A program made the position numbers and the translations under genes. Under the pieces are notes generated by a model that was given only the letters and a program-made list of their open reading frames with translations, was not told the DNA's origin and did no database searches. This document shows positions 1 through 5,000 of a DNA stretch of 5,279 nucleotides, piece after piece (within the stretch, counting starts at the first letter, position 1; every line of letters begins with the position of its first letter). Source of the stretch: a bacterium UBA3734 (GTDB taxonomy: Bacteria; Bacteroidota; Bacteroidia; Bacteroidales; Bacteroidaceae); assembly GCA_002372575.1 (NCBI GenBank), contig DFHC01000038.1, forward strand, positions 288 to 5,566, in the 5' to 3' direction.

Positions 1-2
1 CG

Positions 3-81
3 TGAAAATTAATTTTCATGACGTGAAAATTGATTTTCAAACTTTGAAAATAGATTTTCATGACGTGAAAATAGTTTTATC
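3..81. repeat. Tandem array of 16-bp palindromes with 21-bp period
   Basis: Four units start at 3, 24, 45 and 66, exactly 21 bp apart. The first three fit TGAAAATNNATTTTCA (TGAAAATTAATTTTCA at 3-18 is a perfect palindrome), and the fourth (TGAAAATAGTTTTATC) has decayed in its right half. The 5-bp spacers are TGACG, AACTT and TGACG. Read as RNA, the same bases give three 7-bp hairpins, ATTTTCA-loop-TGAAAAT, with 5-nt loops (12-30, 33-51, 54-72). The window begins with CG, which matches the end of a TGACG spacer, so the array may continue to the left. The 21-bp period is about two helical turns, so a dimeric protein would meet every unit on the same DNA face; that function is inference. A decaying intergenic repeat is the alternative. 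Confidence 0.85.
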
Positions 82-157
82 TCAAATCGATCATTAGGAC
101 GGTCTTTTTCGTGGTCGTCTTCATAACCGATTGATAACAGCCCTTTTGTAATTTGAC

Positions 158-182
158 TTTTCTAATGACCGCCATTAGAAAA
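158..182. repeat. Perfect 10-bp inverted repeat (hairpin)
   Basis: TTTTCTAATG at 158-167 and CATTAGAAAA at 173-182 are exact reverse complements around the 5-nt loop ACCGC. The stem is AT-rich and, although a few A or T residues sit at its ends, it lacks the GC-rich stem plus T-run of a good intrinsic terminator. The 12-mer TTCTAATGACCG covering the left arm and loop (160-171) recurs at 242-253, which suggests a repeated motif and not just a chance stem. It could be a weak terminator, a protein-binding site or part of an intergenic repeat. Confidence 0.55.
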
Positions 183-352
183 TCAACCATTCAAAAGACG
201 AAATTTCAACACGTTACAAGCTCAACCACGGATTATTGCGCTTCTAATGACCGATTTGGGTTCAAGAATACCCTCCTGTAACGAGCAGCCCCGTCACGTC
301 ATCACGACGAAGAATTAAGCCGTGCGTGGGTTTGATTTCGCCGTAGCTGTTG

Positions 353-396
353 AAAAATCCTCCCCGTCGCCCGCTGCAGTGAAGTAAGCGGGGAGG
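353..396 (-). terminator. Intrinsic terminator of the sigma/anti-sigma/receptor operon
   Basis: On the minus strand the 8-bp arm CCTCCCCG (396-389) pairs perfectly with CGGGGAGG (366-359) across a 22-nt loop, and is followed by ATTTTTC (T-run at 357-353). The stem begins 6 bp after the stop codon of the outer-membrane protein gene, the expected place for the end of this operon. Seven of its eight pairs are G-C. On the plus strand the stem is not followed by a T-run, so it is one-directional. Confidence 0.82.
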
Positions 397-402
397 CACC
401 AA

Positions 403-3400
403 TCATTGAAACTGGCGTGTTTTCATTTTTTTTGGATTCTTGTTGAAATGCCAAACAGCGTGGAGCATAAGGTAGTGCGGGAGGGAACGGTAGGTAGTCA
501 CGGTGCGGCCTTGGGCATTGATGATGTAGTCGGTAGGTGAAAGCTGGTGCAGGAGGTCGAAACCATCGAGGCGGAGGATGAACTTGCCACTGAGGAATGA
601 CTGGCTGATGGCGGCGTTGACGACAAAATCGTCACGGTTGAGGAAAGTTGTGCCGTAGCCGCGACGGCTATACATCGTTGCATCTGCGGCAAGAGTCATG
701 CCCCCTCCCAACCTCCCCCAAAGGGGAGGAGTAGTATATTGGGCTTCGATGCCGTACTGGAAGTCGAGGGCGTTGAGGGTGGAGAAATCGTGCATCCGCC
801 CCTCGCTGTGTCGCCAGTTGATGTTGCCCACAGCTCGGACATTTAGCGTCTTCCGGTTGAAACGAATGTGAGCACCACTATTGAGAGTGAGTGTATTTAC
901 GACATTCTCGTGGCTCTCTGTCTCGCCCTCCATCATGGCATGATCCTTTGAGTGGTTCCAATCGGCTCCGGCATCGACGTGCCACGACCAATAGCGCTTC
1001 TCGCCAATGTTGCGGTCGGTGCCGAAGTCGGCACGTGCCACGTATGCTCCGCTGATGTTCATGGGCTTGTAGGTACGGATGCCTGTCGCCGGATCGTAAG
1101 TGAGGGACTGCGCCACGTCGCGGTGGTGGTAGTCGAAGGAAGCGGAAATGTGATATTGTCCTTGATTTGGTGCGGCTTGGTCGTAGTACTGAAGGCTGAA
1201 CGTCGTGAGCATAGTGGGCTTGAGGTCAGGATTGCCAAGCTTCACGATGAGGGGCTGGCTGTCGTCACGGAAGGTGATGCGATCGGTCAGCTCGGGAGCT
1301 GAGCGGCGGTGTTCGACGTTCAGGCGGATATCGCGACGGCTGTCGGAACTCACATGGCGGAAACTGAAAGTAGGATTGAGGAAGAGGGTGTGCTGCACGG
1401 CCAGCGTGTCGAGCGTGCCGCGGCGGTAGTGGAGCCTCTCGTGGCGGATGGGTAGGCCGAGGCCGAATCGGAACTTCGAGTAGAGTAAGGTGTATCCGTA
1501 TTGACGTTGACGGGCACGGGCATCTTTATATAAGGTAATGCCAGGCTTGTGGTCGATGGAGCGGAAATGGCTGTCGTAGGAGTTGTGCGGGTCGGTGATG
1601 GCAGCCAGAGCGTCGATTTGTGAGGCGAGCAGGAGTGTGTCGGGGTGGTAGAGGTAGTCGTGGCGTCGCACCGACATGTAGGTCACGTCGTCGCCGGCCA
1701 TCAGGTGTAGGTCTCCGGCAAGTTTGAGGTTGTAGCCGACGTTTGCCATGACCCCGGTGGAGCGGTTCGATATGTCGTTTGTGTTATAACTGACGGATCC
1801 CCTTCGCGACGTGGATGGGGTAATGCCCTGTTCATATCGCGTGGCCTGTTCAACATCGTCCTTGCTGTGGTCACCCATGACGTAGAATGTCAGGCGTCCC
1901 TTTTCGCCGATGTTGACGGCACCCTGCACGTCGGCGTGTCCGTTCCAGGACGAGCCGCGGCTCAGACCGACGGAGCGGAGGGTGGTTGTCAGCGTGTCGT
2001 CCCACTGCTCGAAGGACGAACTTGTCGTGCCATCGCGGCGGGTAGAGACGAAGCTTACTGTTGAGTATATCCATGTCGGCTTCTTTAGCTGAAAGCCGTT
2101 GAAGACTCTCAGCCGCCCGTTGCCCTGCCGACTGAACGACCCGGTGAACGACGTGGGTTTGCTGCCAGCGAGAAACTGCTCTCGGCGCTGCGTCATGGTC
2201 TGTTCGTCCGTTGTGGAGGTGTATTCTGCGCGGAATGTATCCTTTAGCTTGTTACCCTTGGAGGAATAGTCGATTTCAGCAGCTACACTGCGCGTTGTGG
2301 TCTGCGAACGCGGCTGGCGAGCAGGGCTCCACTGGTCGGACTCTCCGATGTGGCGCCCCTCGTTGACGTTGTTTACGTTGCCCAAGAGCGTGAAGCGCAG
2401 ACGGTCTGTGAAGCCAAGGAGGAAGGCGCGCCCAAGCCACCGCTCGTCAGTTCCTCCCGCCGCCTCCACATTGCCGATGTAGCCGCGCTTGTACTCCTCC
2501 TTCAGGCTGACATCCATGACGTACTTGCGCGGTTCGACGTCGTAGCCCAGCGCCTCGCTCATGTCCGTCTGTTTCTCATAAACCTTCAGGTGCTTGACTG
2601 TGTAGTACGGCAGGTTTTCCATCAACACCTTCTTATTGCCACCGAAGAAGGAACGGGAGCCCAGCAGTAGCTCATCCACCTTGCGTTCGTTGACGAAGAT
2701 CTCGCCGTCGGCATTCATCGTCACGCCTGGTAATTGGCGGATGAGGTCGTCGAGCATGGAACCTTCTGGCAGTTTGAAAGCTGTGGCATCATAGATAAGC
2801 GTGTCACCGCGATAGAACATTTTAATCTTAGTGGCCGTCACCGTTACTTCATGCAACGTCTTCGCAGATGACTTGCGCATCTTTAGCGTCGGTACTTCCA
2901 CCACATCCTGCAAGGAACGTGGAATGGGCACCAGCTTCCACACGTCATCGTAGCCGTCCATACTGGCGCGGACGAGGTATTCCCGCTCTGCAGCTTTGAC
3001 ATCGGCTCCGAACTGCGCCCTAACAATCTTCATATTGCCTCCGTAGAAGAAAAACATTTTTGCGGAATCCACAACGATGCTGCTGTCTGTACGCAGCACA
3101 GAGACCTTGGCATGGGGCAACGGCATCTCTAAGAAACCGTCCTCTACACAGCCCGAAAGCTCTACTTTCTTATCCGTAAAATCTTTCTCTGGTTTGTATT
3201 GCACGAATATCTGATTACCCTTTGTCTTCACCTTCACGGGCTGCCCTTTGCATATTCGCTTTACGGCTTCGGGAACTGTCATCTCCTTGATGCTTGCACT
3301 TACCTTCAAGTGCTCCATTTCATCGGTGAGCATGACAATGGTGTATTCCTCCTGCCCTTGCTCTATCGTGCGCAGGGCATCAGTCAAGGGCGTGTTACGG

Positions 3401-3471
3401 AAGTCATGGCTGATTTGCGCCTGTATGGACTGCGTGGCAATCAGCAGTAGGACAATCAAATAGTGTCTCAT
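403..3471 (-). CDS. STN-domain outer-membrane beta-barrel protein (TonB-dependent receptor-like)
   Basis: This 1022-residue protein starts with a signal peptide (residues 1-18, hydrophobic LIVLLLIA, likely cleavage after IQA). An STN signalling domain follows at about 22-92, then a carboxypeptidase-like regulatory domain (about 104-198), a plug-like segment (about 207-300, with EVTVTAT, RGDTLIYDA, KLPEGSMLDDLIRQLPGV and ENLPYYTVKHLKVYEK), and an outer-membrane beta-barrel from about 325 to the end. Segments such as YSRRGY, FDLLHQLSP and INAQGRT are typical of Bacteroidetes barrel proteins of this class. The predicted role is transport across, or sensing at, the outer membrane, with the STN domain reporting to the upstream regulator. 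The substrate is unknown: no SusD-like lipoprotein or enzyme is adjacent. The start ATG overlaps the stop of the preceding gene (ATGA) and has AGAGGA just upstream, suggesting coupled translation. Two oddities are a glycine-rich insert at about 914-924, encoded by a GC-rich palindromic repeat, and an A8 run seven codons before the stop. Confidence 0.9.
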   Translation of the reverse strand: MRHYLIVLLLIATQSIQAQISHDFRNTPLTDALRTIEQGQEEYTIVMLTDEMEHLKVSASIKEMTVPEAVKRICKGQPVKVKTKGNQIFVQYKPEKDFTDKKVELSGCVEDGFLEMPLPHAKVSVLRTDSSIVVDSAKMFFFYGGNMKIVRAQFGADVKAAEREYLVRASMDGYDDVWKLVPIPRSLQDVVEVPTLKMRKSSAKTLHEVTVTATKIKMFYRGDTLIYDATAFKLPEGSMLDDLIRQLPGVTMNADGEIFVNERKVDELLLGSRSFFGGNKKVLMENLPYYTVKHLKVYEKQTDMSEALGYDVEPRKYVMDVSLKEEYKRGYIGNVEAAGGTDERWLGRAFLLGFTDRLRFTLLGNVNNVNEGRHIGESDQWSPARQPRSQTTTRSVAAEIDYSSKGNKLKDTFRAEYTSTTDEQTMTQRREQFLAGSKPTSFTGSFSRQGNGRLRVFNGFQLKKPTWIYSTVSFVSTRRDGTTSSSFEQWDDTLTTTLRSVGLSRGSSWNGHADVQGAVNIGEKGRLTFYVMGDHSKDDVEQATRYEQGITPSTSRRGSVSYNTNDISNRSTGVMANVGYNLKLAGDLHLMAGDDVTYMSVRRHDYLYHPDTLLLASQIDALAAITDPHNSYDSHFRSIDHKPGITLYKDARARQRQYGYTLLYSKFRFGLGLPIRHERLHYRRGTLDTLAVQHTLFLNPTFSFRHVSSDSRRDIRLNVEHRRSAPELTDRITFRDDSQPLIVKLGNPDLKPTMLTTFSLQYYDQAAPNQGQYHISASFDYHHRDVAQSLTYDPATGIRTYKPMNISGAYVARADFGTDRNIGEKRYWSWHVDAGADWNHSKDHAMMEGETESHENVVNTLTLNSGAHIRFNRKTLNVRAVGNINWRHSEGRMHDFSTLNALDFQYGIEAQYTTPPLWGRLGGGMTLAADATMYSRRGYGTTFLNRDDFVVNAAISQSFLSGKFILRLDGFDLLHQLSPTDYIINAQGRTVTTYRSLPHYLMLHAVWHFNKNPKKMKTRQFQ
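426..433 (-). other. A8 homopolymer near the 3' end of the receptor gene
   Basis: Eight consecutive A residues on the coding strand (T8 on the plus strand) encode part of Pro-Lys-Lys-Met at residues 1013-1016. With seven A's the frame reads CCA AAA AAA TGA, ending the protein at NKNPKK directly after the final barrel strand. As written, the protein instead runs on for MKTRQFQ before its TGA. The run is therefore a possible slippage site whose effect is limited to the seven-residue tail. Confidence 0.7.
700..732. repeat. GC-rich palindromic repeat inside the receptor gene
   Basis: The plus strand carries a C-rich tract with CCTCCCC (712-718) and GGGGAGG (723-729) forming a perfect 7-bp stem around the loop CAAA, preceded by CCCCCTCCCAA. 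Read on the coding strand it encodes T-P-P-L-W-G-R-L-G-G-G. From memory, not from a search, this CTCCCC...GGGGAGG...TTGGGAGGGGG type of sequence recurs in intergenic DNA of Bacteroidales genomes. It differs sharply in base composition from the sequence on both sides, and it remains in frame without a stop. Confidence 0.7.
3468..3471 (-). other. ATGA stop-start overlap
   Basis: On the minus strand the last codons of the regulator gene read GCT GAA TGA, and the receptor start ATG shares the ATGA. The bases AGAGGA end about 8 nt before this ATG. Bacteroidetes rarely depend on Shine-Dalgarno pairing, but together with the overlap this suggests that receptor translation is coupled to that of the regulator. 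Confidence 0.8.
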
Positions 3472-4106
3472 TCAGCGTCCTCTTTTAATTCTGTAGTCTC
3501 AACGAAAATGGTGTCTTGCTGAATGGTTAGCAGAAGACCGTCGAACATATTAAGTACGTCGATGAGACTTGTCAACGATGAATCGGGATTCCATGCCATG
3601 ATGAATTTCATGCCCTTGGCCTCTTCGCTGCGGAAGCTGACTGCCTTTCCATAATGTGCTGAAACGACGGTGAGAATGCTGTCGAGGCGCACGTCATCAA
3701 AACGTACAGGAGCGGCGACCTCTTGATTCGCCAGTTCTATGTTTGTTTCTTCCGTCTGGGGTGCTTGTAGCTCAACAGAGTGATTCCGCACAAAATGGAT
3801 AACGGCAAATGCGATGCCCGATATAAAGAGAATACCAATGAATGAGGCGGCGATGCGCATCCAGTGGTGCAGGGGCCTCTGCTGCGGATAGTGTTTTTGC
3901 TCGAATCGCTGCCAGGCGGCATCTACATCGACAGACAGTTGGGGCTGCGTCCAACGGCTGCTGCGCTTGGCCTCCACCATCAGGCGGTATGTCTCGCGGG
4001 TCTCCTCGTCGCAGTTGATGATTTCGAAGATTTCTTGCTCTGAATATGCAGCGGGGTTGTCAAGCATGTCAAAGAGCTTACGGATATTATCATTGCTTGT
4101 GTCCAT
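3468..4106 (-). CDS. Compact FecR/DUF4974-like membrane anti-sigma protein
   Basis: This 212-residue protein most likely controls the sigma factor encoded just upstream. Its acidic N-terminal part (about 1-80; NIRKLFDMLDNPAAYSEQEI, AWQRFEQKH) is predicted cytoplasmic and is the probable sigma-binding region. One membrane helix follows at about 84-105 (MRIAASFIGILFISGIAFAVIHFV), after basic/His residues. The C-terminal part (about 133-205; VRFDDVRLDSILTVVSAHYG ... LIDVLNMFDGLLLTIQQDTIFVE) resembles the STN-like DUF4974 domain at the end of Bacteroidetes FecR-type proteins and should be periplasmic. At 212 residues it is well short of typical FecR proteins (roughly 300-400), and I see no FecR middle domain between helix and C-terminal domain, only a linker of about 28 residues. 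It lies 13 bp after the sigma gene and overlaps the receptor gene by 4 bp. The anti-sigma role is inferred from gene order and topology; the exact family name is less certain than the architecture. Confidence 0.78.
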   Translation of the reverse strand: MDTSNDNIRKLFDMLDNPAAYSEQEIFEIINCDEETRETYRLMVEAKRSSRWTQPQLSVDVDAAWQRFEQKHYPQQRPLHHWMRIAASFIGILFISGIAFAVIHFVRNHSVELQAPQTEETNIELANQEVAAPVRFDDVRLDSILTVVSAHYGKAVSFRSEEAKGMKFIMAWNPDSSLTSLIDVLNMFDGLLLTIQQDTIFVETTELKEDAE

Positions 4107-4119
4107 TGCGATTGTAGAT

Positions 4120-4605
4120 TTAATGGTGTAACTTTAAACGGATTTGCTGAATGCCCAGCCTGAGATACTTATAGACAGTGTTCTGGTTCATGTCAAGGCG
4201 TTGGGCTATTTCCTTCAGGGTTAGGTTTTCGTCAAAACGTAGATGAAAGATGCTGCGGTGTGGTTCCGTGAATTCGTTGGCATAGGCCTGAATGGCATCC
4301 AGCCGCTCTGTCAACTGGTCGATGGGCTGCAGATCGGTTGAGTCGTCAACGGGGAGCAGGCTTTCCATCTGCTGTCGCATTGATGTCCGTCGGATGAAAT
4401 TCGTGCAACCATGGTGTACGGCAGTCATCAGATAGGCACGGATTCCTTCCGCTTCGGGAATGATGTCCGTTTCCATCAGCCGCACAAACACATCTTGAAC
4501 GATGTCTTCGGCTTCCTCATCAGCACCAAGCAAGGTTCTGGCCAGATGAAACATCTCGCTGTAATGTTGGCGGAAAAGCCCTTCAAGTATCTTTTTATTG
4601 AGCAT
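4120..4605 (-). CDS. ECF-type RNA polymerase sigma-70 factor
   Basis: This 161-residue protein has the two-domain build of extracytoplasmic-function sigma factors. Region 2 spans about 8-75 (LFRQHYSEMFHLARTLLG, then EDIVQDVFVRLME and AYLMTAVHHGCTNFIRR), and region 4 about 98-156 (AYANEFTEPHRSIFHLRFDE, then the helix-turn-helix LTLKEIAQRLDMNQNTVYKY). Regions 1.1 and 3 are absent, as is normal for the class. It would direct core RNA polymerase to promoters of its own regulon, probably including this operon. The chosen ATG is the first in frame; an in-frame TAA lies five codons upstream. Another ATG 5 bases earlier is out of frame. It is the first gene of the operon, followed 13 bp later by the anti-sigma-like gene. 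It fits the sigma group expanded in Bacteroidetes, with no sign of damage. Confidence 0.93.
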   Translation of the reverse strand: MLNKKILEGLFRQHYSEMFHLARTLLGADEEAEDIVQDVFVRLMETDIIPEAEGIRAYLMTAVHHGCTNFIRRTSMRQQMESLLPVDDSTDLQPIDQLTERLDAIQAYANEFTEPHRSIFHLRFDENLTLKEIAQRLDMNQNTVYKYLRLGIQQIRLKLHH

Positions 4606-4632
4606 ATCATTCTGTCGTTATAGTCCTCCGTT

Positions 4633-4648
4633 ATGGAAGCGCTTCTAT
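4633..4648. promoter_or_regulatory. Near-perfect 16-bp palindrome in the sigma-gene leader
   Basis: ATGGAAGCGCTTCTAT contains the perfect 10-bp palindrome GAAGCGCTTC (4636-4645), extended by two more pairs on each side beyond one mismatch. It lies 28 bp upstream of the sigma start codon and directly downstream of the AT-rich TATTATATATAG tract on the minus strand. The lack of a loop argues against an RNA hairpin and fits a site for a dimeric DNA-binding protein, but no regulator can be named. Confidence 0.4.
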
Positions 4649-4695
4649 ATATAATACAATCGAGGACACCATTTTTTTATAGATACGACAACTTT
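4646..4695 (-). promoter_or_regulatory. Possible promoter zone of the sigma operon
   Basis: Read on the minus strand, an A-rich tract is followed by TTGTCGTATC, an A7 run, TGTCCTCG and then ATTGTATTATATATAG, ending about 40 bp before the sigma start codon. There is no full match to the housekeeping Bacteroidetes consensus (TTTG, about 20 bp, TAnnTTTG). The TTG and TATTATATATAG elements could be a diverged version, or the TGTC-containing elements could be recognised by the sigma factor itself (autoregulation). Placement is by position and composition only. Confidence 0.25.
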
Positions 4696-4744
4696 TTTCT
4701 TTTATTCTATCATTTTTCCTTCTTTCAGGCCTTTTTCTTTACCG

Positions 4745-4785
4745 AAGGCGGGCGAGGATGCCTCGTTTTTATCCCCGCCCGCCTT
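4745..4785. repeat. GC-rich inverted repeat with nested hairpin
   Basis: AAGGCGGGCG (4745-4754) and CGCCCGCCTT (4776-4785) are perfect 10-bp reverse complements. Nested within is CGAGG-ATG-CCTCG (4753-4765), a 5-bp stem followed on the plus strand by TTTTT (4766-4770). The two stems share only two bases and could stack as one hairpin with a 12-nt bulge. Taken alone, the inner hairpin plus T5 looks like a plus-strand terminator, although no plus-strand gene precedes it. On the minus strand the outer stem is not followed by a T-run. Confidence 0.65.
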
Positions 4786-4832
4786 GGCTTGCCGACACCA
4801 TTATGCGTTTCAACCCTGCAGGTATATCCACG

Positions 4833-4867
4833 CCTCTCTTTGCCCTATGTCACTCCCACGAGAGAGG
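4833..4867. repeat. 7-bp inverted repeat CCTCTCT/AGAGAGG
   Basis: CCTCTCT (4833-4839) pairs with AGAGAGG (4861-4867) across a 21-nt loop; the right arm runs into a G7 tract. It is the weakest of the three inverted repeats in the spacer and may be chance, or part of the same repeat block as the stem at 4745-4785. Confidence 0.35.
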
Positions 4868-4935
4868 GGGGGCACTATTCCTGCCTCAGTAGAGTTGCTG
4901 AGAGCTTGATTAATTGAGAAGTTCGTTTTCAACAG

Positions 4936-5000
4936 ACTTTTTCTCGCCAAGGCAAAGCCGAAACGAGTTTCGCTTTGCTCTTTTGGCTTAAAGAAAAAGT
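4936..5000. repeat. Long interrupted inverted repeat at the ATPase stop codon
   Basis: The core is GCAAAGC(C)GAAAC at 4952-4964 against GTTTCGCTTTGC at 4967-4978, with one bulged C and a tiny central loop. Further out are GCCAA (4946-4950) with TTGGC (4983-4987), and ACTTTTTCT (4936-4944) with AGAAAAAGT (4992-5000). The right arm includes the TAA stop and last codons of the ATPase gene. It could end the ATPase transcript, but the nearest T-run after the core stem (TCTTTT, 4979-4984) lies on the plus strand, so it is not an orthodox minus-strand terminator. Confidence 0.65.

Larger units (their letters stand above)
1..352. other. Gene-free intergenic region left of the operon
   Basis: No reading frame with credible coding character is visible on either strand. 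The stretch holds an array of AT-rich palindromes at its left end (3-81), a perfect hairpin with a related 12-base direct repeat (158-253), and otherwise unremarkable sequence running up to the operon terminator. No match to the Bacteroidetes promoter consensus (TAnnTTTG with an upstream TTG) was found by eye; the nearest, TAATTTG at about 149-155, is one base short. The region is AT-richer than the coding sequence to its right. Whether a gene lies immediately to the left cannot be seen. Confidence 0.75.
4606..4987. other. 382-bp structured intergenic region upstream of the sigma gene
   Basis: The gap lies between the stop of the ATPase gene and the start of the sigma gene, both on the minus strand, so it must hold the sigma-operon promoter. 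The sigma-proximal part (about 4646-4740) is very AT-rich, with purine tracts on the minus strand, whereas about 4741-4875 is GC-rich and full of inverted repeats. The contrast suggests a promoter next to an inserted or repeat-derived block. Frames that cross the region (94 residues on plus, 64 on minus) have low-complexity, unconvincing translations. A G7 run lies at 4866-4872. Confidence 0.7.

Noticed and set aside
1..81. CRISPR array
   Set aside because: Units are 16-bp palindromes with 5-bp spacers that are themselves repeated; there is no room for unique spacers and no cas gene.
952..2670. Plus-strand open frames of 60-116 codons inside the receptor gene (for example 952-1302 and 2350-2670)
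   Set aside because: They lie wholly antisense to a well-supported 1022-residue gene, and their translations show no recognisable domain; they are shadows of its GC-rich codons.
403..3471. SusC of a polysaccharide-utilisation locus
   Set aside because: The domain order and plug motifs fit the STN/carboxypeptidase-like barrel class, and no SusD-like lipoprotein or glycan enzyme is adjacent.
4606..4610. ATG at 4610 as an alternative sigma start
   Set aside because: It is out of frame with the sigma coding sequence; the in-frame upstream codons reach a TAA at 4618-4620.
4625..4629. GGAGG as a Shine-Dalgarno site for the sigma gene
   Set aside because: It lies 19 nt from the start codon, too far for normal pairing, and this phylum rarely relies on such sites.
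4633..4917. Plus-strand 94-codon frame in the intergenic region
   Set aside because: The translation is low-complexity (phenylalanine-rich from T-runs), starts within the palindrome, crosses several inverted repeats, and shows no domain.
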